Below, piece by piece: positions 48,882 through 57,301 of a stretch of 64,000 nt of DNA. This DNA comes from DATFDN01 sp963756495. GTDB taxonomy: Bacteria; Pseudomonadota; Alphaproteobacteria; Acetobacterales; Acetobacteraceae. The position numbers and the translations under genes are program-made. The notes below the pieces were generated by a model. It worked only from the letters and a program-made list of their open reading frames with translations, made no database searches and had not been told where the DNA came from. The first letter of the stretch is position 1, and the number at the start of each line of letters is the position of its first letter. The stretch spans positions 690,299 to 754,298 of the forward strand of contig CAVWNS010000005.1 of assembly GCA_963756495.1 (NCBI GenBank), read 5' to 3'.

Positions 48882-49214
48882 CTATCCGGTTTCCTGGGCC
48901 TGCATGAGGGCTCGATAGATGCTGTCGGCCAAGCCGAGGCCGCCATGCTCGGCCATTTGCTTGCCGATCGCCTGCACCAGCATGGGGCGCCAGGCGGCTT
49001 CGCCGTCGCCGCCGCCCAACAGGCCGTGCGCGCTGTCCACGGTGTTGAACATGGGCGCCAGCATCTCGCCGATCGCCCCCGCCTCGAACGCCGTGGCGGC
49101 TTGGCGCAGCTTTGCGGTGCGGTCGGGTCCGGCGGCTCCGGCTTGCGCGGTGACGGTCGCGGTCTGGGTGGCCCGGGGGATCGCCTGGGCGGCGAACGGG
49201 GCGGGGCCGTGCAT
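48882..49214 (-). CDS. flgJ: FlgJ-type flagellar rod-binding protein (N-terminal domain only)
   Basis: An intact 110-residue protein. The rod-binding motif is LRQAATAFEAGAIGEMLAPM followed by FNTV, and the C-terminal GLGLADSIYRAL closes the Rod-binding domain. The muramidase domain of enterobacterial FlgJ is absent, as is usual in alphaproteobacteria, where a separate enzyme cuts the wall. It starts inside the flgI stop codon (ATGA), so the pair is coupled. Confidence 0.82.
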   Translation of the reverse strand: MHGPAPFAAQAIPRATQTATVTAQAGAAGPDRTAKLRQAATAFEAGAIGEMLAPMFNTVDSAHGLLGGGDGEAAWRPMLVQAIGKQMAEHGGLGLADSIYRALMQAQETG

Positions 49215-50317
49215 CAGCGCACCTCCAGATCGGCTTGCAGGGCACCGGCCGCCTTGATCGCCTGCAAGATGGTGATGAGGTCGCGCGGGCCGATGCCGAG
49301 CGCATTCAGGCTCTGGACCAGGTCGCGCAGGCTGACGCTGCCGGGCACGACGCCGAGGCGATTGTTGTGCTGGTCGTCCACCTGCACCTGGGTGCGCGGC
49401 ACCGTGACCGTCCGGCCGTTCGACAGCGGCCCCGGCTGACTGACCTCCGGCGTCTCGGTCACCCGCACCGTCAGGTTGCCCTGTGCGATGGCGACCATGC
49501 TGACCCGCACATTCGCGCCCATCACCACCGTCCCGCTCGCCTCGTCGATGACCACTACGGCCGGACTGTCGGGCGTGATACGGAGATCCTCCAGGTCGGC
49601 CAGGGTGGCGACCGGGTCGCGACCGGCCAGATCGAGGCGCACGGTGCGCGGGTCGGTCGCGTGCGCGATCGGCCCCTCGGCGGCGTTGATGGCCGCGGCG
49701 ATCCGCCGTGCGGTGGTGAGATCGGGGTTGCGCAGGCCGAGCCAGAGACCCGCGCTCTTCTCAAGCCGGAACGGCGTCTCCTTCTCCACCGTGGCGCCGT
49801 TGGAGATGCGCCCCGAGGTGGGCACGCCGCGCGTGACGGAGGTGGCGGCGCCGCTTGCCGCGATCGCGCCGGTGGCGACGGCGCCCTGCCCGACCGCGTA
49901 GACCTCGCCGTCGGCGGCCAGCAGCGGGGTCACCAGCAAGGTGCCGCCCGACAGGTTGGTGGCATCGCCGAGCGCGGAGACTGCGATGTCGATGCGGCTG
50001 CCGTTGCGGGCGAAGGCGGGAAGATCGGCCGTGACCATCACGGCGGCGACGTTCTTGGTCTCCAGCTTGGCCGCCTGGTCGGCGGTGTTGACGCCCAGCC
50101 GCTCCAACATCCCGATCAGCGACTGGCGCGTGAAAACCGCATTGTCGAGCTTGTCGCCGGTGTTGTTGAGCCCGACCACCAGCCCGTAGCCGATCAACTG
50201 GTTCGGGCGCACCCCCTCGACGTCGGCGATATCCTTGATGCGCACCTGGGCGGCGGCGGGCAACGAGGACAGGGCCAGCGCGACAAAAAGCAGCGGAACG
50301 AGGCGCAGTGCGCGCAA
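49214..50317 (-). CDS. flgI: Flagellar P-ring protein FlgI
   Basis: An intact 367-residue protein. After a signal peptide (LVPLLFVALALSSLPAAAQ) comes the FlgI N-terminus VRIKDIADVEGVRPNQLIGY with GLVVGLNNTGDK. Further motifs are TRQSLIGMLERLGVN, KNVAAVMVTADLPAFARNGS and, near the C-terminus, TLRDLVQ-type VSLRDLVQSLNALGIGPRDL followed by ITILQAIKAAGALQA. It forms the periplasmic P ring around the flagellar rod. I chose TTG 50317 because GGGGAGGG lies 8 bases upstream and the signal peptide starts there; the longer ORF upstream is arginine-rich and non-homologous. Confidence 0.92.
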   Translation of the reverse strand: MRALRLVPLLFVALALSSLPAAAQVRIKDIADVEGVRPNQLIGYGLVVGLNNTGDKLDNAVFTRQSLIGMLERLGVNTADQAAKLETKNVAAVMVTADLPAFARNGSRIDIAVSALGDATNLSGGTLLVTPLLAADGEVYAVGQGAVATGAIAASGAATSVTRGVPTSGRISNGATVEKETPFRLEKSAGLWLGLRNPDLTTARRIAAAINAAEGPIAHATDPRTVRLDLAGRDPVATLADLEDLRITPDSPAVVVIDEASGTVVMGANVRVSMVAIAQGNLTVRVTETPEVSQPGPLSNGRTVTVPRTQVQVDDQHNNRLGVVPGSVSLRDLVQSLNALGIGPRDLITILQAIKAAGALQADLEVR

Positions 50318-50482
50318 GACGGGCCCTCCCCGGTAGGAGCGTCGTAACGTTTTGCCGCCATTGTGCCGGCGGCCGCGCAGCGCAGCGCAAGGCGCGTGCC
50401 AGCCACGAGGGCGCCGCGAAGGCGAGCGTACGGAGCGCGCCGGGCGGCAGAACGTGCCGGGGCGGCAGAAGGAGCCGGGCAG

Positions 50483-50938
50483 ATGACGGGCGTGGGAAAG
50501 CTCGACGGCGCGATCGGGGCCGGGTCGGCGCAATGGCCGCGCGCGGCATTGCCCGGGCAGGGCTTTGCGGTGTCCGCCGAGACGCCACGGCCCGCGGCGG
50601 CCGGCCCGACATGGGCAGCGGCGCCGGCGTCGCTGTCGGGCCTGCTCGCGTTGCAGGAGACCGGGGTCGAGGCGCCGCGCGACCGCGCGGCCCGCCGCCG
50701 GGGCCAGGACATCCTGGCCGTGCTGTCAGCGCTTCAGCGTGCGCTGCTGGCGGGCGCCGATCCGGCCGACACGCTGGAGCAGCTGGCGGCGCTGACCGCG
50801 GACCTGCCCCGTGCGCTCGACCCGCGGCTCGATGCGGTGCTGAGCGCGATCGCCCTGCGCGGACGGGTGGAAGTGGCGCGTCGGCAGCATGATTCCGATG
50901 CGGGCCGATACGGCGCCGGCATGGGAATCCGGGAATAA
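50483..50938 (+). CDS. fliX: Flagellar assembly regulator FliX
   Basis: An intact 151-residue protein divergent from flgI. The C-terminal half RRGQDILAVLSALQRALLAG followed by TLEQLAALTADLPRALDPRLD and VLSAIALRGRVEVARR is the typical FliX domain; the N-terminal half is a low-complexity Ala/Gly/Pro linker. FliX is an alphaproteobacterial protein that in Caulobacter works with FlbD to couple flagellar assembly to class III gene expression, and is encoded next to flgI. Ribosome binding site AAGGAG lies 8 bases before ATG 50483. Confidence 0.87.
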   Translation: MTGVGKLDGAIGAGSAQWPRAALPGQGFAVSAETPRPAAAGPTWAAAPASLSGLLALQETGVEAPRDRAARRRGQDILAVLSALQRALLAGADPADTLEQLAALTADLPRALDPRLDAVLSAIALRGRVEVARRQHDSDAGRYGAGMGIRE

Positions 50939-51100
50939 ATAAGCGTTACAAATGCGAGAAAGGTTCCTCAACCCTTGATCAAAAATTCCGAATGCGTCTT
51001 GGCGGGTGCAGACGCCGCAGCTATAAGCCGCGCCGTTCCGACTCCCTCGGATCAATCCCGTCGGGAGAGGTCCGAAAACGGAAGACAGGATCGGCCCGGC

Positions 51101-51517
51101 ATGATGGTCACTCTTGCCCCGGATTATCGGCCCAGCGAGGAAGAGGAGTTCATGAGCCCGGCCCAGGCCGAGTATTTCCGCCAGAAGCTGCTGCGGTGGC
51201 GCACCGGCTTGCTGCGGGAGGCGGATGGCACGCTGGAGAGCCTGTCGCAAGGCGGTATCCATGAGGCGGACATCACCGATCGGGCCAGCGTCGAGACGGC
51301 CCGTGCGCTGGAGCTGCGCACCCGCGACCGCGCCCGCAAGCTGATCGCCAAGATCGACCAGGCGCTCCAGCGCATCGAAAGCGGCACCTACGGCTTCTGC
51401 GAGGAGACCGGCGAGCCGATCGGCCTCAAGCGCCTGGAGGCGCGCCCGATCGCCACCCTGTCGATCGAAGCGCAGGAGCGCCACGAGCGCATGGAGCGTG
51501 TCCACCGCGACGACTGA
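51101..51517 (+). CDS. dksA: DksA-type RNA polymerase-binding regulator lacking most zinc-finger cysteines
   Basis: An intact 138-residue protein. The coiled-coil arm (residues about 25-105) has AEYFRQKLLRWRTGLLREAD, and DITDRASVETARALELRTRD carries the DxxDxA tip that enters the secondary channel of RNA polymerase. The C-terminal zinc-finger region reads YGFCEETGEPIGLKRLEARP: only one of the four zinc-binding cysteines remains. Many alphaproteobacterial DksA proteins show this loss. It would modulate rRNA and amino-acid promoters with ppGpp. It starts at ATG 51101 or 51104. An AT-rich 160-base gap upstream, including TGATCAAAAATTCC, probably holds the promoter. Confidence 0.88.
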   Translation: MMVTLAPDYRPSEEEEFMSPAQAEYFRQKLLRWRTGLLREADGTLESLSQGGIHEADITDRASVETARALELRTRDRARKLIAKIDQALQRIESGTYGFCEETGEPIGLKRLEARPIATLSIEAQERHERMERVHRDD

Positions 51518-51576
51518 CAGGGCGCGCATCCGGTCCAGCTGATTGACCATCGCGGGGCCGCCTGGGACAGAGGCGC

Positions 51577-52683
51577 ATGACCCCCCGCTTCCTGCGGATC
51601 GTGCTCGTCTGGTCCCTGGTGCTGCTGACCATCTGGGTGATCGCGCCCTCGGCCGTCGAGATCTGGTGGGCCGCGACGCTGCCGCGTGCCGTGACCCCGC
51701 GCGGGCGACTCGAAGCCGTGGAGCGGACCGCGATCGACGTGTTCCGCCTCGCCTCGCCCGCGGTCGTGCATGTCTATGCCCGCGCCAGTGCGCCAGTGAT
51801 GGCGCGCAATGGGGAGTTCGCGTTGCAGACCGGGTCGGGCGTGGTCTGGGATACCGCCGGTGATATCGTCACCAATCACCACGTCGTCGCCGGCGGGACG
51901 GCGTTCGGGGTGCGGCTGACCGGCGGCGAGCTGGTTCCGGCGCGGCTGGTGGGGGTCGCGCCCGCCTATGACCTCGCGGTGCTGCGGCTGGAGCGGCATC
52001 GCGCGCCGCTGCGGCCACTGCCGATCGGCAGCTCCATGGGCTTGCAGGTCGGTCAGTCGGTGTTTGCGATCGGCAACCCCTACGGGCTGGACCAGACGCT
52101 CACCGGCGGCCTCATCAGCGCGCTTCATCGGCGCTTGCCCGGGAACACGCAGACCGAAATCGCTGACGTGATCCAGACGGACGCGCCCATCAACCCCGGC
52201 AACTCCGGCGGGCCACTGCTTGATTCGGCCGGTCGGATGATCGGCCTGAACACCGCCATTCTGTCGGAATCCGGCGCCTCGGCCGGCATCGGCTTCGCCA
52301 TTCCGGTCGATACGGTCAACCAGGTCGTGCCGCGCCTCATCCGCACCGGCAGCGCGCCGACACCGGGGATCGGGATCATCTCGGCAAACCCCGCGCTGGG
52401 GGCGCAGCTCGGGCTGCCCGGCGTGATCGTGCTGCGCGTAGTGCCCGGCACGCCGGCCGCCCGCGCCGGGCTGCTGGGCGCGGACACGCAGGCCGGGACG
52501 CTGGGTGACGTCATCGTGGCGGTGAACGGCGAGCCCGTGCGGACGGCTGCCGAGCTGAGCGGCCGGCTGGATGCGGTGGGCGTGGGCGGGGTCGCGACGC
52601 TGATGGTGGAACGCGACGGACAGAGCCGGACGGTACAGGTGCGTGTCGCCGATCTGTCCGCGGACGCGCCGCGCCGGGGATAG
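51577..52683 (+). CDS. S1C (DegP/HtrA-type) serine protease with one PDZ domain
   Basis: An intact 368-residue protein. One N-terminal membrane helix (LRIVLVWSLVLLTIWVIAPS) anchors it in the inner membrane with the rest in the periplasm. The trypsin-like domain has the full catalytic triad: His in DIVTNHHVVAG, Asp in YDLAVLRL and Ser in INPGNSGGPLLDS. A single C-terminal PDZ domain follows (VIVLRVVPGTPAARAGLLG, then LGDVIVAVNG). With an anchor and one PDZ domain it resembles DegS more than soluble DegP. It probably degrades misfolded envelope proteins or cuts a regulator. It is convergent with lipB, 7 bases apart. Confidence 0.9.
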   Translation: MTPRFLRIVLVWSLVLLTIWVIAPSAVEIWWAATLPRAVTPRGRLEAVERTAIDVFRLASPAVVHVYARASAPVMARNGEFALQTGSGVVWDTAGDIVTNHHVVAGGTAFGVRLTGGELVPARLVGVAPAYDLAVLRLERHRAPLRPLPIGSSMGLQVGQSVFAIGNPYGLDQTLTGGLISALHRRLPGNTQTEIADVIQTDAPINPGNSGGPLLDSAGRMIGLNTAILSESGASAGIGFAIPVDTVNQVVPRLIRTGSAPTPGIGIISANPALGAQLGLPGVIVLRVVPGTPAARAGLLGADTQAGTLGDVIVAVNGEPVRTAAELSGRLDAVGVGGVATLMVERDGQSRTVQVRVADLSADAPRRG

Positions 52684-52690
52684 GTGGTCG

Positions 52691-53374
52691 CTACGCGCCG
52701 GGTGCCGCTGCCTCGCCGAACACCTCGTCCCACGCCGCGCGGAGCGCGAGGTCGGCTTCGGCCATGCTGACCGGGATGCCCTGCGCATGCAGGCTGGTGA
52801 CGCCGTGCGCGCGGATGCCGCAGGGCACGATGCCCGCGAAATGCGACAGGTCGGGATCGACGTTGAGCGCGACGCCGTGCCAGCTCACCCAGCGGCTGAC
52901 GCGCACGCCGATCGCCGCGATCTTGGCCTCGGTCCCGGCGGCGCGGTCGCTGACCCAGATGCCGACCCGGCCTTCGCGTCGCTCGCCGTGGATACCGAAG
53001 CGCGCCAGGGCGCGAATGAGCCAAGCCTCCAGGCCATGCACGAAGCAGCGCACGTCGCGCGCCGGCACGCCGCCATGCGGGCGCATGAGGTCGAGCAGGA
53101 CATAGGCGGTGCGCTGGCCAGGTCCGTGATAGGTCCACTGCCCCCCGCGCCCGGCGGCGAAGGTCGGGAAGCGGTCCGGGTCGGCGAGGTCCTCGGGTCT
53201 GGCGGAGGTGCCGGCGGTATACAGCGGCGGATGTTCGACCAGCCAGACGAGTTCGCCCGCGATGCCGGCGCGGATCGCGGCGGTCCGCGCTTCCATGGCC
53301 GACAGGGCGGCAGGGTAGGGGGTCAGGCCGTCATCGATGCGCCACTCCTGGCCGATTGAAGCCGCTTCCGTCAT
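52691..53374 (-). CDS. lipB: Octanoyl-(acyl carrier protein)-protein N-octanoyltransferase
   Basis: An intact 227-residue protein. LipB signatures are LVWLVEHPPLYTAGTSA, GGQWTYHGPGQRTAYVLLDL, and the active site residues Lys in EAKIAAIGVRVSRWVSWHGV and Cys in FAGIVPCGI followed by HGVTSL. It transfers octanoate from acyl carrier protein to lipoate-dependent enzyme subunits, the first step of lipoate attachment. No lipA is adjacent. The tRNA-Leu gene starts 26 bases upstream on the opposite strand. Confidence 0.94.
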   Translation of the reverse strand: MTEAASIGQEWRIDDGLTPYPAALSAMEARTAAIRAGIAGELVWLVEHPPLYTAGTSARPEDLADPDRFPTFAAGRGGQWTYHGPGQRTAYVLLDLMRPHGGVPARDVRCFVHGLEAWLIRALARFGIHGERREGRVGIWVSDRAAGTEAKIAAIGVRVSRWVSWHGVALNVDPDLSHFAGIVPCGIRAHGVTSLHAQGIPVSMAEADLALRAAWDEVFGEAAAPGA

Positions 53375-53400
53375 CCGCTATACCCCGCGCCGCGCCCGAT

Positions 53401-53486
53401 GCGGTCGTGGCGGAATGGTAGACGCGCCAGCTTGAGGTGCTGGTGAGGGAAACCTCGTGGAAGTTCGAATCTTCTCGACCGCACCA
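53401..53486 (+). tRNA. tRNA-Leu (anticodon GAG)
   Basis: The acceptor stem GCGGTCG pairs with CGACCGC, the D-arm region is GGCGGAATGGTAGACGC, the anticodon stem CCAGC/GCTGG encloses loop TTGAGGT with anticodon GAG, and a long class II variable arm (TGAGGGAAACCTCG) is present. The T-arm has AAGTTCGAATCTT. Discriminator A is followed by an encoded CCA at 53484-53486. Confidence 0.95.
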
Positions 53487-53531
53487 GACATCCTCCGTTC
53501 TCGGGAAGCATTATCACGCAAGGGGCGGACG

Positions 53532-54270
53532 ATGAGTTCGCGTACCTAACGAGCTGGGTCAAGCCATCGGTTTCCCGGTCCCCGACTGGACGCCTCGCAG
53601 ACTGCCGCCCCGCACGGCCATGACCGGGCGGTACTGCCGTGTGCAGCCGGTCTGCGTCCAGGATCATGCCGCTGACCTGTATGCCGCCTATGGCGAAGCC
53701 CCCGACGGGCGGGACTGGACCTATCTGCCCGACGGGCCGTTCTCGGATTTCACGAGCTATCGCGAGCACCTGACACGGGCCGCCGCCGATTCCGAGCGGA
53801 TGCACCACGCCATCGTCGATCTTGCAACCGGGCAGGCGGCCGGCACGGCGGCGCTGATGCGGGCCGATCCGGCCAACGGCACCATCGAAGTCGGCTATAT
53901 CACCTATTCGCCTCGGCTCAAGCGCACGCGCGCCGGCACCGAGGCGATGTTCCTGCTGATGCGCCGCGCCTTCGACGAGCTGGGCTATCGCCGCTACGAA
54001 TGGAAATGCGACAGCCTGAACGCCGCCTCCCGTGCCGCCGCGGAACGCTTCGGCTTCCGCTTCGAGGGCGTGTTCCGCCAGGCCGTCATCTACAAGGGCC
54101 GCAATCGCGACACCGCTTGGCTGTCGGTGATCGACACCGAGTGGCCGACGGTGCGGACCGCGTTCGAGCAATGGCTGAGGCCGGAAAATTTCGGCGCGGA
54201 CGGCCGGCAGCGTCGGTCATTGGCGGAGATCAGGGCATCCGGCGCCATCAGCGGATCAGCTCGATCCTGA
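53532..54270 (+). CDS. GNAT-family N-acetyltransferase (probable +1 base near the start)
   Basis: The unbroken part from ATG 53620 encodes 216 residues of a RimJ/RimL-type acetyltransferase: RYCRVQPVCVQDHAADLYAA, WTYLPDGPFSDF, GTIEVGYITYSPRLKRTRAG then TEAMFLLMRRAFDELGYRRY and EWKCDSLNAASRAAAERFGF, with acetyl-CoA binding in the latter two regions. Upstream, ATG 53532 gives MSSRT and then, after dropping one T near 53547, NELGQAIGFPVPDWTPRRLP in frame with the rest; this N-terminal extension is usual in the family. I therefore extend the gene to 53532. The substrate amine is unknown. The 3' end overlaps vapC on the other strand by 23 bases. Confidence 0.8.
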
Positions 54271-54640
54271 CGCCACTCTCCCCGAAGGCCGCCCACGCTC
54301 GATCCCCCGTCACTGCGGTTGCCTGCAGGCGCAGCGCCAAAGCCAGACATGCCCGATCGCCGAATGACAGGCCAAGCGCCCGCGTTGGCCCGCGTAGCGC
54401 CCCGCCCGCATAGGCTGCATCACCATCGAACGGGCGGATATCTAGGTCGAGATCTTCAAGGGCCGCCCGAATACCAGCGTCGGGCATGCCGCGCTCGTGC
54501 AGCTTCGCGACCACTTCGGACAGGTTGACCGCACTGATCGACGCACGGGGCAAAAGCTGGGCGACGCGCTCGGCGCCGGCTTCGCCCTGGAGCAGGGCGA
54601 GTAGCGCGGAGGCGTCGAGCACGACAGGTTCATCACTCAC
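54248..54640 (-). CDS. vapC: PIN-domain toxin VapC
   Basis: An intact 130-residue PIN-domain ribonuclease. The acidic active-site residues are Asp in VVLDASALLALL (residue 9), Glu in AVNLSEVVAKL, and Asp in LSFGDRACLALA and AVTGDRAW. VapC toxins cut tRNA or rRNA when not held by VapB. The start overlaps the stop of the antitoxin gene (8 bases shared), a standard toxin-antitoxin layout. The 3' end overlaps the convergent GNAT gene. Confidence 0.88.
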   Translation of the reverse strand: MSDEPVVLDASALLALLQGEAGAERVAQLLPRASISAVNLSEVVAKLHERGMPDAGIRAALEDLDLDIRPFDGDAAYAGGALRGPTRALGLSFGDRACLALALRLQATAVTGDRAWAAFGESGVRIELIR

Positions 54641-54881
54641 GGAGGGGTTCGGCCCTGCGGTCGCGGATCAACTCGTCAACCAGGCTCTCGCCCGCCGGCA
54701 CATATCGTCGCACCAGCGCCTGCGCCCGTTCGATCACTGCCGCCAGGGAGCGAACCCGAAGCTCGCCGTCGGCGATGTCCATGACGACGCTATCGCCCGC
54801 TTGCAGTCCGAGCTGGCGCCGAAACTCCGCGGGAATGACGAGCCTTCCGCCTTCCGCGATCTTGGCTCGCTGCGCCGTCAT
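54633..54881 (-). CDS. vapB: AbrB/SpoVT-type antitoxin VapB
   Basis: An intact 82-residue protein. The N-terminal swapped-hairpin AbrB domain reads AKIAEGGRLVIPAEFRRQLG followed by LQAGDSVVMDIADGELRVRS, and the C-terminal tail (DELIRDRRAEPL) would wrap and inhibit the toxin. It should bind its own promoter and repress the vapBC operon together with VapC. It directly precedes vapC with overlapping codons. Confidence 0.87.
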   Translation of the reverse strand: MTAQRAKIAEGGRLVIPAEFRRQLGLQAGDSVVMDIADGELRVRSLAAVIERAQALVRRYVPAGESLVDELIRDRRAEPLRE

Positions 54882-54972
54882 GAGAACCTCCGCCCATTGC
54901 CGTGCTCCCCATGTAAGGCGTAGTGACAGCCTATGCCAGTTCTGAGGGTCTGCCAGGAACGGGAGTTAGGCC

Positions 54973-57252
54973 ATGGACGACGATTTCCGGCGGGCCGCAC
55001 TTGATTACCACCGGCTGCCGAAGCCGGGAAAGCTCGCAATCCAGCCGACCAAGCGGATGGCGACGCAGCGCGACCTCGCGCTCGCCTACTCGCCGGGCGT
55101 CGCGGCCGCCTGCGAGGCGATCAAGGCGGACCCGCACGCCGCATACGACTACACCGCGCGTGGCAACCTGGTCGCGGTGATCTCCAACGGGACCGCCGTG
55201 CTGGGGCTGGGCAACATCGGCGCGCTGGCGGGCAAGCCGGTGATGGAGGGCAAGGCGGTCCTGTTCAAGAAATTCGCCGGCATCGACGTGTTCGACATCG
55301 AGGTGGATGCGGCCGACCCGGCGCTGTTCTGCGACGTGGTGGCAGCGCTGGAGCCCACCTTCGGCGCGATCAACCTCGAAGACATCAAGGCCCCCGAGTG
55401 CTTCGCGGTCGAGGCGGCGCTGCGGGGCCGCATGAAAATCCCGGTATTTCATGACGATCAGCACGGCACCGCCATCACCGTCGCCGCCGCGATCCGCAAC
55501 GGATTGCTGTTGCAGGATAAACGCCTAGAGGACGTGCGCCTCGTCACCTCCGGGGCCGGCGCCGCGGCGCTGGCCTGCGTCGATCTGCTCGTCCTGATGG
55601 GGCTGCGGGCGGAGAACGTCACCCTGACCGACATCCAGGGCGTGGTCCGCGCCGATCGGCCGGGGATGCTGGCGAATATGGCCCGCTACGCCCGCGACAC
55701 GGCGGCGGCCACGCTGGCCGAGGCGCTGCCCGGTGCCGACGTGTTCCTCGGCCTGTCGGCGCCGCGGGTGCTGCGGCCCGAGTGGCTGGGGACGCTCGCG
55801 CCACGGCCGTTGATCCTGGCGCTCGCCAACCCCGACCCCGAGATCGAGCCCGCGCTTGTGGAAGCGGCACGGCCCGACGCGATCATCGCCACCGGGCGCA
55901 GCGACTATCCGAACCAGGTCAACAACGTTCTCTGCTTCCCGTTCATCTTCCGCGGCGCACTGGACGTCTCGGCGACCACGATCAACGAGGAGATGAAGAT
56001 CGCCGCGGTGGAGGCGATCGCCGCGCTCGCCCGGGTGGAGGCGAGCGAGGTCGTCGCGGCGGCCTATGGCGGCGCGGCGCCCGTGTTCGGCCCGGACTAC
56101 ATCATCCCCAAGCCGTTCGACCCGCGCCTGATCCTGGAGGTCGCCCCGGCGGTCGCGCGCGCCGCGATGGCCTCCGGCGTGGCGCGGCGCTCGATCGAGG
56201 ATTTCGACGCCTACCGGCGCGAACTCGAGGGCTTCGTCTTCCGCTCCGGCCAGCTCATGCGTCCGGTCTTCGAGGCTGCGCGCGCGCGCTGCCAGCGCAT
56301 CGTCTATGGCGAGGGCACCGACGAACGCGTGCTGCGCGCGGCGCAGACCCTGCTCGATGACGGCATCGCCGAGCCCATCCTGCTCGGCGCCCGCGCGGTG
56401 ATCGAGCGGAAGGTGCGCGAAATGGGGCTGCGCATGCAGCTTGACGCGGGCGTGCGCGTCATCGACCCGGCGCAGGACCAGGACGTCTTCGCGCCGCTGC
56501 TGGGCGAATACCAGCGCCTGGCCGGCCGGCGCGGCGTGCCGACCGACATCGCGGCGCGCGCGCTGTCCTCACGCACGTCGGTCGCGGCGGCGATGCTGCT
56601 GCATGCCGGCCTCGCCGACGCGGCGATCGTCGGTGGCGTCGGCAACTGGTGGCGCCAGGTGCAATACGTCCTGCCGATCATCCCGCGCCGGGCGGACGCG
56701 AGCCGCGTCTATGCGCTTGAGGGCCTGATCCTGCAAACCGGCACCTTGTTCATCTGCGACACCCAAATGGTGGTCGATCCGACGCCCGAGCAGATCGTCG
56801 AGATGACCTTGCTCGCCGCCGAGGCGGTCACGGAATTCGGCATCACGCCGAAGATCGCGCTGCTGTCGCACTCCAATTTCGGCGCGAGCGCGTCCGACAG
56901 CGCCCGCAAAATGCGCGCCGCCCTGGCGCTGCTGCGCGACTGCGCGCCCAACCTTGAGGTTGATGGCGAGATGAATGCCGAGAACGCCCTCATCGCCACG
57001 ATCCGCAGCCGCTCGATCCCCGACAGCCGATTGAGCGGTGCTGCGAACCTTTTGGTGATGCCCACCCTGGACGCGGCGAACATCGCTTATATGCTGCTGA
57101 AGGCCGCCGCCGATGGTCTTTCGGTCGGGCCGATGCTGCTGGGAATGAGCAAGCCGATCCATGTGCTTGGCCCGAGCGTGACGGCCCGCGGGATCGTCAA
57201 TCTCAGTGCATTTGCGGCGCGCGCGGCGCTGGACGGCGTGGCCGTGGATTAG
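54973..57252 (+). CDS. maeB: NADP-dependent malic enzyme with phosphotransacetylase-like C-terminal domain
   Basis: An intact 759-residue two-domain protein. The malic enzyme part (residues 1 to about 430) has LALAYSPGVAAACEAI, then NGTAVLGLGNIGALAGKPVM with EGKAVLFKKFAGIDVFDIE, metal residues in FHDDQHGTAI, and the cofactor fold LVTSGAGAAALACVDLL. The C-terminal half (about 430-759) is a phosphate acetyltransferase-like domain (YGEGTDERVLRAAQTLLDDG, SHSNFGASASDSARKMRAAL). It converts malate to pyruvate with NADPH production; the second domain is thought to be regulatory in related proteins. The ribosome binding site GGGAG lies 8 bases before the ATG. Confidence 0.94.
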   Translation: MDDDFRRAALDYHRLPKPGKLAIQPTKRMATQRDLALAYSPGVAAACEAIKADPHAAYDYTARGNLVAVISNGTAVLGLGNIGALAGKPVMEGKAVLFKKFAGIDVFDIEVDAADPALFCDVVAALEPTFGAINLEDIKAPECFAVEAALRGRMKIPVFHDDQHGTAITVAAAIRNGLLLQDKRLEDVRLVTSGAGAAALACVDLLVLMGLRAENVTLTDIQGVVRADRPGMLANMARYARDTAAATLAEALPGADVFLGLSAPRVLRPEWLGTLAPRPLILALANPDPEIEPALVEAARPDAIIATGRSDYPNQVNNVLCFPFIFRGALDVSATTINEEMKIAAVEAIAALARVEASEVVAAAYGGAAPVFGPDYIIPKPFDPRLILEVAPAVARAAMASGVARRSIEDFDAYRRELEGFVFRSGQLMRPVFEAARARCQRIVYGEGTDERVLRAAQTLLDDGIAEPILLGARAVIERKVREMGLRMQLDAGVRVIDPAQDQDVFAPLLGEYQRLAGRRGVPTDIAARALSSRTSVAAAMLLHAGLADAAIVGGVGNWWRQVQYVLPIIPRRADASRVYALEGLILQTGTLFICDTQMVVDPTPEQIVEMTLLAAEAVTEFGITPKIALLSHSNFGASASDSARKMRAALALLRDCAPNLEVDGEMNAENALIATIRSRSIPDSRLSGAANLLVMPTLDAANIAYMLLKAAADGLSVGPMLLGMSKPIHVLGPSVTARGIVNLSAFAARAALDGVAVD

Positions 57253-57301
57253 AAAGGGCCGGAATCTGCCAGCAGGCATCCACGCACCGGTCGCGACTCC
57301 C

